Assembly: GCA_016207095.1 (NCBI GenBank)
Contig: JACQQF010000002.1
Coordinates: 1 to 49,950 of the forward strand
DNA: 49,950 bases
Source: Candidatus Methylomirabilota bacterium
Lineage (GTDB): Bacteria; Methylomirabilota; Methylomirabilia; Methylomirabilales; Methylomirabilaceae
Direction of reading: 5' to 3'
A program made the translations under genes and the position numbers. Every line of letters starts with the position of its first letter. Position 1 is the first letter of the stretch. Below, one piece after another: positions 34,717 through 43,448 of the stretch. Below the pieces are notes generated by a model. It was not told the DNA's origin. It saw nothing but the letters and a program-made list of their open reading frames with translations, and searched no databases.

Positions 34717-34818
34717 CACCCCAGCCTTTCATGCATCCTTGGCCAGCGCCCCCCCAAGCTGCGGCGCGACGACGTCATCCTTTACCTTGCACTAGCGGGT
34801 GAGCCTCAGAGGATAAGG

Positions 34819-36342
34819 ATGCTGGCCAAGGTGTTGTCGAGCGCCGTCATGGGCGTGGATGCGTACCTGGTTGAGGTTGAAGTGGATATCGCGATGGGCC
34901 TGCCGACCTTCAATACTGTGGGGCTGCCGGACACCTCGGTCAAGGAAAGCCGCGACCGCGTCAAAGCGGCCATCAAGAACTCAGGGTTCGACTTTCCGTC
35001 GCGTCGGATCACCGTGAATCTCGCCCCGGCCGACATCAAGAAGGAAGGGGCATCCTTCGATCTCCCGATGGCTTGCGGCATCCTCGCGGCGACTGGTCTG
35101 ATCCGGCCTGAGCGCCTCAAGGATCATCTGATCCTGGGGGAATTGTCGCTGGACGGGGGCGTGCGCTCGATTAAAGGCGCGCTCCCGATGGCCGCGTCGG
35201 CCGCCCACGCGCGGCTGGCCGGGATGATCCTGCCGGCCGAGAATGCCCCGGAGGCGGCGGTCGTCGAGGGGATCCAGATCTTTGGCGTGGAGACGCTTCC
35301 GCAGGTCGTGGAGTTTCTGAACGGCACCCTGGAGGTCCGAGCTACCCGAATCGACCTCACGGCCGTCTTTGCGCAACACGCCGAGTACTCGGTTGATCTG
35401 ACCGATGTGAAAGGACAGGCACACGCAAAGCGCGCCCTGGAGGTGGCGGCCGCCGGGGGCCACAATATCCTCTTGATCGGACCTCCGGGTTCCGGCAAGA
35501 CGATGCTGGCCAAGCGACTGGCCACCATCCTACCGGACCTGGTGCTGGAAGAGGCGATCGAGGTGACGAAACTCCACTCGATCTGTGGCCTCCTCCCCGG
35601 TCGCGCCGCCCTCATCGCGACCCGACCCTTTCGGGCCCCCCACCACACCATCTCAGACGCGGGCCTGATCGGCGGTGGAACCATTCCGCGACCCGGTGAG
35701 GTCAGCATGGCCCACCACGGTGTGCTTTTTCTGGATGAGTTGCCGGAGTTCAAGCGGAGCGTTCTGGAAGTGTTGCGCCAGCCGCTCGAGGACGGCGTGG
35801 TGACCATCTCCCGCGCTGTGACCTCTGTCAGTTACCCGGCCCGCTTCATGCTGGCTGCCGCAATGAACCCCTGTCCTTGCGGCTACTTTACCGACCCACA
35901 ACGCGAGTGCACCTGTTCCCCACCTCAGATCGATCGGTACCGGGCCCGGATCTCTGGCCCTCTCTTGGACCGGATCGACCTTCACATCGATGTCCCGTCA
36001 TTGCGCTATCGGGAGCTTGCGGTCGAGACACAGGGGGAACTGTCCGAGACGGTTCGGGCGCGGGTCAAGCAGGCTAGGGCCCTTCAACACGAACGGTTCA
36101 AACGGACCAAGACCTTCTGCAACGCCCAGATGGGCTCCAAGCAGATCCGCCGGCATTGCTCCATCGGGCCGGAAGGGCAGCGGCTCCTCGAAACAGCGAT
36201 CGAGCGGTTGGGCCTCTCGGCGCGGGCCTACGATCGGATCCTCAAGGTGGCGCGAACCATCGCCGACCTTGAGGGACAAGGGGCGATCAGGACCGATCAT
36301 CTGGCCGAGGCGATCCAGTATCGAACCATGGATCGCCGCTAA
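34819..36342 (+). CDS. comM: YifB/ComM family Mg chelatase-like AAA ATPase
   Basis: 507 residues. ComM is a hexameric helicase promoting branch migration during natural transformation. The N-terminal ChlI-like domain ([34 protein letters not shown]) precedes the AAA+ module: Walker [17 protein letters not shown] (about residue 215), Walker [13 protein letters not shown], and the short zinc-like cluster [19 protein letters not shown], then a C-terminal helical domain ending [12 protein letters not shown] 34819 follows AGAGGATAAGG. No other competence gene is in the window apart from cinA. Confidence 0.94.
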   Translation: MLAKVLSSAVMGVDAYLVEVEVDIAMGLPTFNTVGLPDTSVKESRDRVKAAIKNSGFDFPSRRITVNLAPADIKKEGASFDLPMACGILAATGLIRPERLKDHLILGELSLDGGVRSIKGALPMAASAAHARLAGMILPAENAPEAAVVEGIQIFGVETLPQVVEFLNGTLEVRATRIDLTAVFAQHAEYSVDLTDVKGQAHAKRALEVAAAGGHNILLIGPPGSGKTMLAKRLATILPDLVLEEAIEVTKLHSICGLLPGRAALIATRPFRAPHHTISDAGLIGGGTIPRPGEVSMAHHGVLFLDELPEFKRSVLEVLRQPLEDGVVTISRAVTSVSYPARFMLAAAMNPCPCGYFTDPQRECTCSPPQIDRYRARISGPLLDRIDLHIDVPSLRYRELAVETQGELSETVRARVKQARALQHERFKRTKTFCNAQMGSKQIRRHCSIGPEGQRLLETAIERLGLSARAYDRILKVARTIADLEGQGAIRTDHLAEAIQYRTMDRR

Positions 36343-36357
36343 CCCACGTACCCCGCC

Positions 36358-37176
36358 TTACTGGAGCTCTATCGGCGATCCATCCTCGCCAAAGTTGTAG
36401 CGAGGCTTCTTCACCCACTTGCCCCCTTCCTTTGAGGGTTCCTTGTGGAGGCGGGTCTGCGTGACGACGAGCTTGCCGTCTCTCTCATTGAGCCAGAAAT
36501 CCAGGTCATAGAGCTTCTCCGGTTCGCCCTTGACGCGAAAGTCGGTACAAGCAAAGTAGCCCTGTTTGGTCCTGGTGACCGGATCGTGAATCTTCACGAA
36601 GTCAAGCTCCAGGTTATCCCCGGTCTTTTCGTCCTTATACTTGAAGACGCCGCCCCCCTCCTTGGTCTTCTGGGCGATGTGATCGTGCATCGCAGCCTTG
36701 ACCTCCCAGGCCTTCTTCTCCTCGGTCTCGCCGGGATGCTCCTGGGCGACGGCCCACCACCAGGGCAGAGGACTCACACGGACCTGCACCCATTGGGTAC
36801 CCTCCTTCTGGGGGAAGCGGTGGGTGCGGATGTCCATCAGGGTGAGTTGGTCATCCATGGGCTTGATCCAGATATCGATGTCATAGAGCTTCTCCGGCTC
36901 GCCCTTGACATGAAAGTCAACGCTACCGACGTAGCCGTGCCCCTTGATCCCGCGGATTACGCGGACCTTCACGAACTCGAGGGCCACCACTTCGCCGGTC
37001 CTATCGTCCTTGAATCTGAAGGCGCCGCCCCCTTCTTTGACCTTCGCGGCGATGACCTCCTCGATCTTGGCCTTGGCGTCGGCCCTGGTGAACTCCTGCG
37101 CCGCCATGGCCGCTCCGCTCATGCAGACGGCGACCGCCAGCAAAGCCCCTAGGAGCCCAACTCCAAGATATCGCAT
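36358..37176 (-). CDS. Secreted protein with two tandem repeat domains
   Basis: 272 residues from ATG 37176, preceded by GAGAGGAG. A clear signal peptide (RYLGVGLLGALLAVAVCMSG, cleavage near AMA-AQ) is followed by two homologous domains of about 100 residues: about 34-131 and 159-258. Each has KEGGGxFxxKDxxTG, then LEFVKVR / LDFVKIH, then VKGEPEKLYDxDxW, and ends in HRFP / LHKEP with a KEG. The link contains WWWAVAQEHPGETEE. I recognise no named family; duplication of a beta-rich periplasmic domain is plain. Two Cys occur overall, one in the signal. It lies tail-to-tail with comM, 15 bases apart. Confidence 0.75.
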   Translation of the reverse strand: MRYLGVGLLGALLAVAVCMSGAAMAAQEFTRADAKAKIEEVIAAKVKEGGGAFRFKDDRTGEVVALEFVKVRVIRGIKGHGYVGSVDFHVKGEPEKLYDIDIWIKPMDDQLTLMDIRTHRFPQKEGTQWVQVRVSPLPWWWAVAQEHPGETEEKKAWEVKAAMHDHIAQKTKEGGGVFKYKDEKTGDNLELDFVKIHDPVTRTKQGYFACTDFRVKGEPEKLYDLDFWLNERDGKLVVTQTRLHKEPSKEGGKWVKKPRYNFGEDGSPIELQ

Positions 37177-37530
37177 GCTGTTACTCCTCTCTTTTGCTCG
37201 TTGATATGACCTGACAGCAGGTTTTTGCCGATCGGGAATCGACCGTTGGTCAATGTGTGGTTTCATGATAGTTCCGGCCGATTCGTCTGTCCCCCTCATA
37301 TCCGAGCTTGTTGGAACGACCGATTGAATCCACCGCCCCATAGGCGGCATCAGCTTTCTTTTGAGATTAGCAACTTCTGAGGCGATTTCAAGAACTATTC
37401 CCATCCGCCCCAAGTGTTGGAGTGAATTCTACCAAAAATTTAGATGAAATTTTAGATAAAGCGATGAACAGGGGGCCTGCAACTACCTGATCAAGAGGGA
37501 GGGGGAGAGTCGAAACCTATGCCCGGAGGA
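37177..37530. other. Spacer without a gene
   Basis: The frame of the secreted protein is open into this region but lacks a start signal there. An A/T-rich stretch around 37430-37465 (AAAATTTAGATGAAATTTTAG) may hold promoter elements; no good -35/-10 pair was identified. Confidence 0.4.
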
Positions 37531-38232
37531 TTAGGGGCCCTTGGGGGGATCATGGTGATTCGGAGGTGTAAGCCCTCCCGCTCCGTGATGGAGGGCTTCC
37601 CCCGATGAGCCGTCGCTCGGCTCCACCTCGATCTCATACCCCTCATAGGAGATAAAGCCAACCACCCCTTCATGGTCTGTCAGGGGCTCCATCGGCACCC
37701 GCATTTTCAGCTTTGTCTTGATCTCCGCCCAGACTTCGCGACGGAGGGTCTCCAGATCCGGCGTTGCTTCCTCTCCCGTCCCATGAACAAGAACGAGCGG
37801 AAGGTTTTCCAGGCGCTCGCGTCTGGGGGCGAAGAGATCCAGTCGGCAGAGCAGTTCTCCCCGCTGATTCCCGACGATCGAAATCACTCGGTTCCCCGGA
37901 AAACGCTCGATCGTCTCGAGATCGGTCTCGCTCCAATAGACCTCGCCATCGACATGGCTATGCCACCAGAGTTGGAGGGACGATGGGTCGCCCCCGTCGC
38001 CCACGAAGCGGCCGAGAAAATCACAGAGGGCCTCGGAGTCCAGCTCGGCGTCGGAGTCGGTGACGCGCTGGGGGAGAACAAAGAGGTCTTGAATGAGGAA
38101 CCCTTCGGGATGAGGCGTCACATACCCCAGACCGGCGATCTCGGCGGGACAAAGCTTGAGCAGAAGTTTCAACCGATGGAAGGCCCGGGCCTCGATAAAG
38201 ATGCCCGGAGGATCATGACGATCGAACTCCAC
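37531..38232 (-). CDS. JAMM/MPN-type metalloprotease-like protein
   Basis: 233 residues from GTG 38232, after GGAGGAAGGA. The JAMM zinc motif is complete: Glu31 in AEIAGLGYV, then WWHSHVDGEVYWSETD with His91, His93, Ser101 and Asp104 (HxHx7SxxD). Such proteins cut isopeptide or peptide bonds next to ubiquitin-like modules in eukaryotes and in bacterial analogues, or process sulfur carriers. No ubiquitin-like, E1- or E2-like gene lies within the window. The C-terminal ~100 residues are of unknown type and end in a Gly/Pro/His-rich tail. It is an isolated gene with spacers on both sides. Confidence 0.8.
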   Translation of the reverse strand: MEFDRHDPPGIFIEARAFHRLKLLLKLCPAEIAGLGYVTPHPEGFLIQDLFVLPQRVTDSDAELDSEALCDFLGRFVGDGGDPSSLQLWWHSHVDGEVYWSETDLETIERFPGNRVISIVGNQRGELLCRLDLFAPRRERLENLPLVLVHGTGEEATPDLETLRREVWAEIKTKLKMRVPMEPLTDHEGVVGFISYEGYEIEVEPSDGSSGEALHHGAGGLTPPNHHDPPKGP

Positions 38233-38755
38233 TCCTTCCTCCTTCCCTCAGAGCCCGGACGGAAGTCACCCAGACAGTATCACGAACCTGCCCTCCCGTT
38301 CAACGGAGATATCTTCACCCCGGATCCTCCCTCACCTGGACAGACTACCGCTCCCTGTTTTCGCCCCACTGCATGGTCACCCAGGGTTGCTCCTCCACAA
38401 AAATCAAACGATATTTTACCAGGACCTGGCCAGGCCAGGCCTTCCGAACCCTCGGCTCTTGTCCACTCAGTCGGCCTATTCAGGCATCCCAGCGACGTAG
38501 AGGCAGTGTCGCCAGAGTGTTTTTCAGTTTTTGAAGCGAAGCTGAAGCAAAATTAAAACATGTTTATAAATTTCGCTTGACACACGTCTCAGGAGTCTGA
38601 TAGAAAGAGGCGGCCCGGCGAAGAGCTTCGCAGTTGGGGGGTGGTGGCGGACAACATATCAGACGATCGATGATCCCATCCAGAGACCAGGGAATGCCCG
38701 CAGCGCGCATGTTCTAGCTGTTCAGAATACTCACTCATAATGGGGAGGGGGGAAA
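38233..38755. other. Spacer of about 520 bases without a gene
   Basis: No coding frame is convincing. Lower GC around 38540-38580 (AAAACATGTTTATAAATTTCG) leads into the promoter candidate at 38577-38606. Nothing else is visible. Confidence 0.4.
38577..38606 (+). promoter_or_regulatory. Promoter candidate for the MFS transporter gene
   Basis: TTGACA (38577-38582) is followed after 18 bases by TAGAAA (38601-38606), with an upstream TG (TGATAGAAA) as in extended -10 elements. It would leave a leader of about 140 bases before ATG 38756. Confidence 0.5.
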
Positions 38756-39982
38756 ATGGCGGAGGAGAGGCTTCCAAATCGTTGGATGTTCGTGGTATGG
38801 GCGCTCATCATGCAGATGTGCCTGGGGAACCTTTACACCTGGAGCATCTTCCGGACCCCGCTGATGAAGGCATATGGCTGGACGATTCAGCAGGCCACGT
38901 TGCCATTCACGCTGTCGGTCGTGTTCTTCGCCGTGGGGATGGTTGTCGCGGGCCGGTGGCAGGACAAGGCTGGCCCCAGGAAAGTCGCGATCACAGGGGG
39001 GATACTCCTCGGTGCGGGCTTTCTGCTCGCCAGCCAGATCGGGAACACCCTTGGAGGCATCTACATCGGCTACGGCGTCCTGGCTGGGCTCGGGGTTGGC
39101 TTTGCCTATGTGACGCCCATCGCGGTCTGCGTCAAGTGGTTCCCCGACATGCGGGGGTTCATCACCGGGCTCGCCGTCCTGGGATTTGGCGCGGGGTCGA
39201 TGATCGGCGCTCCTGTGGGGACCAGACTAATCGGGACGGTGGGACCATTGACCACCTACGCCATCTTCGGGGTGGTCTTCGGCGTCTTGACGGCGCTGGC
39301 AGGGGCCATGCTCCGAAACCCGCCGCCGGGATATAAGCCGGCGGGCTGGAACCCACCGGCGCCAGCGGCCGGCGTCAAGGCGAAGAAGGACGACTACGCG
39401 CCATCGGAGATGGCGGGAACCGTCCAGTTCTACCTTCTCTGGTTCATTTACCTGTTCGGCGCCGGCGTGGGGCTCATGGCGATCTCGCAGGCGGTGCCTA
39501 TGGGTGTGGAGCTGGCGAAGCTCACGCCTGGAGTCGCGGCCGGGGCGCTAGGGATCATGGCCATCTTCAACGGCCTCGGAAGGCCCGCCTTCGGTGGGAT
39601 CTCCGACAAGATCGGCCGGAGCAACGCGACGATGCTGGCGTTTGTTATGTACATCGTGGCCTTGCTGGGCGTCCTGAGAGGCGCCGACACCTTTGCTATG
39701 TATACCACTGGCATCAGCATGGTCGGCTTTGCCTACGGCGGCTACCTGGCCCTGATGCCGTCCTACACCGCCGATTACTTCGGGACCAAGAACCTGGGGC
39801 TCAACTACGGCTTGGTCTTCAGCGCGTGGGGCGCGGCGGGGGTCCTGGGCCCGATCATCGGCGCGCAGGTCCGTGCGACGACCGGGAGCTTCGTCGGGGC
39901 GTTCTGGATCTTGAGCGCCCTCTGTGTGGCCGGGATCCTCCTTGCCTTGATCACCAAGGCGCCAGCCCCGAAGGAGGCGTAA
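38756..39982 (+). CDS. MFS transporter, OFA (oxalate/formate antiporter-like) family
   Basis: 408 residues with about 12 membrane helices. The start ATG 38756 follows GGGGAGGGGGG. The N-terminal MCLGNLYTWSIFRTPLMKAYGW segment (read as separate pieces, LGNLYTWSIF) and the motif A-like AGRWQDKAGPRK between helices 2 and 3 are typical of the OFA family, as are GVGFAYVTPIAVCVKWFPD and GISDKIGRSNA. Members exchange oxalate, formate or similar small carboxylates. The loop between halves is Pro/Ala/Lys-rich. A perfect terminator follows, so it is monocistronic. The substrate cannot be set from the sequence. Confidence 0.88.
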   Translation: MAEERLPNRWMFVVWALIMQMCLGNLYTWSIFRTPLMKAYGWTIQQATLPFTLSVVFFAVGMVVAGRWQDKAGPRKVAITGGILLGAGFLLASQIGNTLGGIYIGYGVLAGLGVGFAYVTPIAVCVKWFPDMRGFITGLAVLGFGAGSMIGAPVGTRLIGTVGPLTTYAIFGVVFGVLTALAGAMLRNPPPGYKPAGWNPPAPAAGVKAKKDDYAPSEMAGTVQFYLLWFIYLFGAGVGLMAISQAVPMGVELAKLTPGVAAGALGIMAIFNGLGRPAFGGISDKIGRSNATMLAFVMYIVALLGVLRGADTFAMYTTGISMVGFAYGGYLALMPSYTADYFGTKNLGLNYGLVFSAWGAAGVLGPIIGAQVRATTGSFVGAFWILSALCVAGILLALITKAPAPKEA

Positions 39983-40023
39983 GCTCAGCATCCTGTTCAG
40001 ATCAGCGCGACGGGTTGCTACAA

Positions 40024-40060
40024 CAAGAGGCCCACCCTGCCGGTGGGCCTCTTGTTTTTA
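40024..40060 (+). terminator. Rho-independent terminator after the MFS gene
   Basis: A perfect 13-base stem CAAGAGGCCCACC / GGTGGGCCTCTTG (40024-40036, 40042-40054) with a 5-base loop is followed by TTTTTA. Confidence 0.95.
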
Positions 40061-40179
40061 GCCGAGATCGCCCGATGCCTCCGACCCGCACGAACACGAA
40101 CCAGATCGGCCCGGTGATCGGTTCCCTCGTGCCCTTGAGAAATGGAGTCGATCCTCTGGTGGTTGGTCGAGCGCCGCGG

Positions 40180-41583
40180 ATGGTTTGTTCGTCTATGGGG
40201 CTGATCTTTCTCGCTGTGCCTGGCATTGCGGCCGCAACGGAGGGGGGCAGGGCGAGCCTGGGCCATCAGCTTGAGTTGGGCTGGGTGGCCCCATTCGTCT
40301 TCTTGCTCCTTTCGATCGCGCTCCTTCCCCTGATCGTTCCACACTGGTGGGAATCCAACCTGAACAAGGGCGCCATCAGCGCCCTGTTCGGAGTCCCCGT
40401 AGCGATCTATGTCGCTCAGGTGGATGGTCACCGTCTCATTGAGACCGGGATCGAGTACATGGCGTTTATCGTCCTTCTCGCGGCACTGTTCATCATCTCC
40501 GGTGGAATCTACCTGCGAGGGTCCCTCACGGGGACCCCCCCGGTCAACACCGTCACCCTCGCGGTGGGTGCCATCCTGTCCAATATCATCGGAACGACAG
40601 GCGCCTCGATGCTCCTGATCCGCCCCATGCTTCGCGCCAACGAGAGGCGTCGACACCAGGTTCACATTATGGTCTTCTTCATCTTCGTTGTCTCGAACAT
40701 CGGAGGGCTCCTCACCCCTCTCGGCGATCCACCCCTCTTTCTCGGCTTCCTTCGCGGGGTCCCCTTTCAGTGGACACTTCGGCTCCTGCCGCACTGGCTC
40801 CTGATGAACGTGGCGCTGCTTGTCATCTTTTATCTATGGGATCGGCGGCAGCTCAGGCGGGAGGATGTTGCAACCCGTGAGGCCTTGGAGCGGGACGGTC
40901 CGGCACAGAAACGGCTGCGCGTGGAGGGTCGCGTCAACCTCCTGCTTCTGCTCGGGGTGTTGGCGGTTGCCTTTATCGTCGGCCGGTTCGGCGAGGAGAT
41001 CGGGCTCCAGTCTGAGCATGCGCGCAAGTGGGGACAGGTGATAGGGATGGGCCTCCTTGCGATGATGTCCATCCTCATGACGCGCAGCGAGACACGAGCG
41101 GCAAACCGGTTCACCCTCCACCCCATCGTTGAGGTGGCGGTGCTCTTCGCGGGAATCTTCGCGGCGATGATCCCCGCCATGGCGATCCTGGAGGCTCGCG
41201 GAGGTCAGCTTGGTCTTCGGGAGCCCTGGCACTTCTTCTGGGCGACCGGGGTCCTCTCGAGCTTCCTCGACAACGCGCCGACCTACCTTGCGCTTGCCAC
41301 GACGGCCAGCGGTCTGATGGGGACGGAGGCGATGAGCTTGGGCCAGCTACTTCAGGCGACGAACGGGGGTATCCATGGGGAAATGCTTCTGACGGCTATC
41401 TCCGCCGGCGCCGTGTTCATGGGGGCGAATACCTACATCGGGAACGGGCCCAACTTCATGGTCAAGGCGATTGCGGAGGAGGCGGGGGTCAAGATGCCGT
41501 CATTCCTCGGCTACATGAAGTACTCCATCGGCATTCTGCTTCCCTTATTCGTCCTGGTCACCCTGGTCTTCTTCCGCCCTTAG
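40180..41583 (+). CDS. NhaD/ArsB-type sodium:proton antiporter
   Basis: About 467 residues from ATG 40180, chosen because it gives a signal-like N-terminus (GLIFLAVPGIAAATEGG) as in NhaD proteins; ATG 40195 and ATG 40075 are alternatives, and none has a strong ribosome binding site. About 12 hydrophobic segments follow. Family motifs: ILSNIIGTTGASMLLIRPM, GGLLTPLGDPPLFLGFLRG (the typical NhaD GDPP loop) and SSFLDNAPTYLAL. This is COG1055, Na+/H+ antiporters related to arsenite permeases. It lies just after the terminator at 40024-40060, on its own. An arsenite role is less likely as no ars gene is present. Confidence 0.88.
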   Translation: MVCSSMGLIFLAVPGIAAATEGGRASLGHQLELGWVAPFVFLLLSIALLPLIVPHWWESNLNKGAISALFGVPVAIYVAQVDGHRLIETGIEYMAFIVLLAALFIISGGIYLRGSLTGTPPVNTVTLAVGAILSNIIGTTGASMLLIRPMLRANERRRHQVHIMVFFIFVVSNIGGLLTPLGDPPLFLGFLRGVPFQWTLRLLPHWLLMNVALLVIFYLWDRRQLRREDVATREALERDGPAQKRLRVEGRVNLLLLLGVLAVAFIVGRFGEEIGLQSEHARKWGQVIGMGLLAMMSILMTRSETRAANRFTLHPIVEVAVLFAGIFAAMIPAMAILEARGGQLGLREPWHFFWATGVLSSFLDNAPTYLALATTASGLMGTEAMSLGQLLQATNGGIHGEMLLTAISAGAVFMGANTYIGNGPNFMVKAIAEEAGVKMPSFLGYMKYSIGILLPLFVLVTLVFFRP

Positions 41584-41978
41584 GATCGGAGCGCTCACGT
41601 GTGCGGTGGCGACCAGAACTGGAGCCGCGGTGGAGGCCCGAGGGCATTGGTCCAGCTACACAGCTCGGAACAGAACGCGCTATCAGGCTTACGGACGGAG
41701 GAATCTGTATGACGGTAGGAATGAGAGCGACTTGGAGAGAGAGGGTGCAGCGGTTCCTGCTGCAGTTGAACCGCTTCCTGGAACAATGCTATAGGGATGC
41801 GGATGTCGCGACGGGTTGCTGACCCCCCTGAACCTGGGGTGCGTGCATCCCTCAAAGACGTAACGTTCTTTTCCCGATCTGCCTTGGTTCCTGAAGCGCC
41901 GATGGGAGAATCAGGGACCGGGTGTGAGCCTTCCCCGAAGAGGAAACAGCAAGACAGTCTGCTCCGGCAGCAACCTCG
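41584..41978. other. Spacer holding one possible small ORF
   Basis: Between the antiporter gene and the end of pal. Apart from the 37-codon frame at 41709-41822 I see no gene, and no good terminator hairpin. Confidence 0.4.
41709..41822 (+). CDS. Possible 37-residue protein
   Basis: ATG 41709 is preceded by GGAGGAA (41697-41703) with a 5-base spacer, an excellent ribosome binding site in an otherwise empty gap. The product begins MTVGMRATWRERVQRFLL and continues QLNRFLEQCYRDAD, a probable amphipathic helix, ending in Cys. There is no recognised family. The signal may be chance. Confidence 0.4.
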   Translation: MTVGMRATWRERVQRFLLQLNRFLEQCYRDADVATGC

Positions 41979-42620
41979 CTAACGCTCGCTGACAACGAAG
42001 TGCGCCCTTCGGTTCCACTTCCAGGTCGATTCGTCGTGACCCAACACGAAGGGGCGCTCCTTCCCGTAGCTGATCATCTTCATCCGTTTCGCATCGATTC
42101 CGGCCGCGATTAGATAGTCCAGGGTTGCCTTAGCCCGGCGTTCGCCCAGGCCCAGGTTATATTCCGCGGTCCCTCGCTCGTCGCAGTGGCCTTCGATCGT
42201 GATCTTGGCCGTCGAATTGGCTTTGAGCCATTGGACGTCTTCGGAGAGGTTCGGCTTTGCGTCGCCTCGGATGTTCGACTTGTCGAAATCAAAGAAGATA
42301 TCCTTGAGGGGAGATCCCTTGTCCGCCATTCCCGTTGGTCCCGCTGAGGGTGCCCCCTTTGCCGGTGCCTCCTGAAGGGACGTGGGTCCCGTGACCTTCT
42401 CCTCTCCCGGTGTCAGCGTGCTGGAATACGACCGAGACGCATCCCCCGGTGAGCCGGCCTGTCCGGCGGTCGATGTTGACGGCGCTGCCGCTCCCGCCCC
42501 TGCGCCCGGTTGCGCGCCGATATCGGCAACGTCCGCTCGCTTCGGGCAGCCTGATAGCAATAGCGAGAGAGCCATCAGCAGTGCCGCCGTCGGAATCGCT
42601 CTGATCCTCCGTAGTCTCAT
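41979..42620 (-). CDS. pal: Peptidoglycan-associated lipoprotein Pal
   Basis: An outer-membrane lipoprotein of the Tol-Pal system that holds the envelope together during division. 213 residues from ATG 42620, 8 bases after AGGAGG; ATG 42626 is too close to it. Lipobox LLLSGC (Cys about residue 25). A Pro/Ala/Gly-rich linker follows, then the OmpA-like peptidoglycan-binding domain (about 105-210): FFDFDKSNIR, ITIEGHCDERGTAEYN, LGERRAKATLDYL and NRRAHFV, with the conserved Asp and Arg residues. No tol gene is adjacent, at least on this side. A promoter lies at 42783-42811. Confidence 0.93.
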   Translation of the reverse strand: MRLRRIRAIPTAALLMALSLLLSGCPKRADVADIGAQPGAGAGAAAPSTSTAGQAGSPGDASRSYSSTLTPGEEKVTGPTSLQEAPAKGAPSAGPTGMADKGSPLKDIFFDFDKSNIRGDAKPNLSEDVQWLKANSTAKITIEGHCDERGTAEYNLGLGERRAKATLDYLIAAGIDAKRMKMISYGKERPFVLGHDESTWKWNRRAHFVVSER

Positions 42621-42782
42621 TGGCATCGCCTCCTCTGAAAGAATGTCGTGTGTGGCTGAGCGCCCTTCGGTCAGGGTGCCCCACCCTGGACGTGATCTGT
42701 CGCGGGCAGCACCGGAGTAGGCATCGTGCCCCCTGGCGTGGTCTAACATGCTGGAATATTTCGCGGGTTTGGCGTTGAAGCA

Positions 42783-42811
42783 TCTATACTACGCGTCTAC
42801 TTACCTGTCAA
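42783..42811 (-). promoter_or_regulatory. Sigma70 promoter of pal
   Basis: On the minus strand TTGACA (42811-42806) is followed after exactly 17 bases by TATAGA (42788-42783). The predicted leader before ATG 42620 is about 155 bases. Confidence 0.65.
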
Positions 42812-42852
42812 TCGAATTCATAACTTCTACTCCCCAGACTCTCGGATTTCCC

Positions 42853-42882
42853 TTGCGGCAGTGTTTTCGGCTGCGCTATAGT
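42853..42882 (+). promoter_or_regulatory. Promoter candidate of smpB, possibly leaderless
   Basis: TTGCGG (42853-42858), an 18-base spacer and TATAGT (42877-42882). The smpB ATG at 42890 lies only 7 bases after the -10, close to the expected transcription start, and no clear Shine-Dalgarno sequence is present. Confidence 0.45.
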
Positions 42883-42889
42883 CAGCGGG

Positions 42890-43363
42890 ATGCGACCAGA
42901 ACAGGACAGGAAGAGCCTTTGCTCGAATCGGCGGGCAAGGCACAATTACGAGATCGAGGAGGTCATCGAAGCCGGGATTGCCCTCACCGGGACCGAGGTA
43001 AAGTCGTTGCGCGAGGGCCGAGCTGACCTGAAGGATAGCTACGCCGCCATCGAGGGCCACGAGGCGTATCTCTTGAATTGCCATATCAGCCCGTATTCCG
43101 CGGGGAACCGGTTTAACCCCGATCCCAATCGGAAGCGGAAGCTCCTGCTGCACCGGGAGGAGATCGGCAGGCTCATAGGAAAGGTGCAGGAAAAGGGGCT
43201 CACGTTGATACCCCTTGGGTTCTACGCGGTCCGACGCAAGATCAAGATTGACCTGGCGCTCGCCCGTGGGAAAAAGCTGTATGATAAGCGAGAAGATCTG
43301 AAGCAGCGGGCCATGGCAAGAGAGATGGCCCAACTGTCTCGCGGCCGGGCGGACCGCCGGTAA
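42890..43363 (+). CDS. smpB: SsrA-binding protein SmpB
   Basis: Binds tmRNA and takes it to stalled ribosomes. 157 residues. Conserved segments: NRRARHNYEIEEVIEAGIAL, GTEVKSLREGRADLKDSYA, HISPYSAGNRFNPDPNRKRK LLL-type heel (shown split), KIDLALARGKKLYDKRE and the basic C-terminal tail. ATG 42890 is taken because it gives the standard N-terminus. The gene lies directly before ssrA, the usual pairing in many bacteria. Confidence 0.96.
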   Translation: MRPEQDRKSLCSNRRARHNYEIEEVIEAGIALTGTEVKSLREGRADLKDSYAAIEGHEAYLLNCHISPYSAGNRFNPDPNRKRKLLLHREEIGRLIGKVQEKGLTLIPLGFYAVRRKIKIDLALARGKKLYDKREDLKQRAMAREMAQLSRGRADRR

Positions 43364-43366
43364 TCA

Positions 43367-43395
43367 TTGACTTTTTCCGCTTGGCGACTTACAGT
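43367..43395 (+). promoter_or_regulatory. Sigma70 promoter of ssrA
   Basis: TTGACT (43367-43372), a 17-base spacer and TACAGT (43390-43395). Transcription would begin near 43402, leaving a leader of about 45 bases to be removed by RNase P from the tmRNA precursor. Confidence 0.65.
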
Positions 43396-43448
43396 GTAAG
43401 TGCTTCTCTGACTCCGGCTTCAGCCGACCGAAGCATGGCCTTTCCCAT

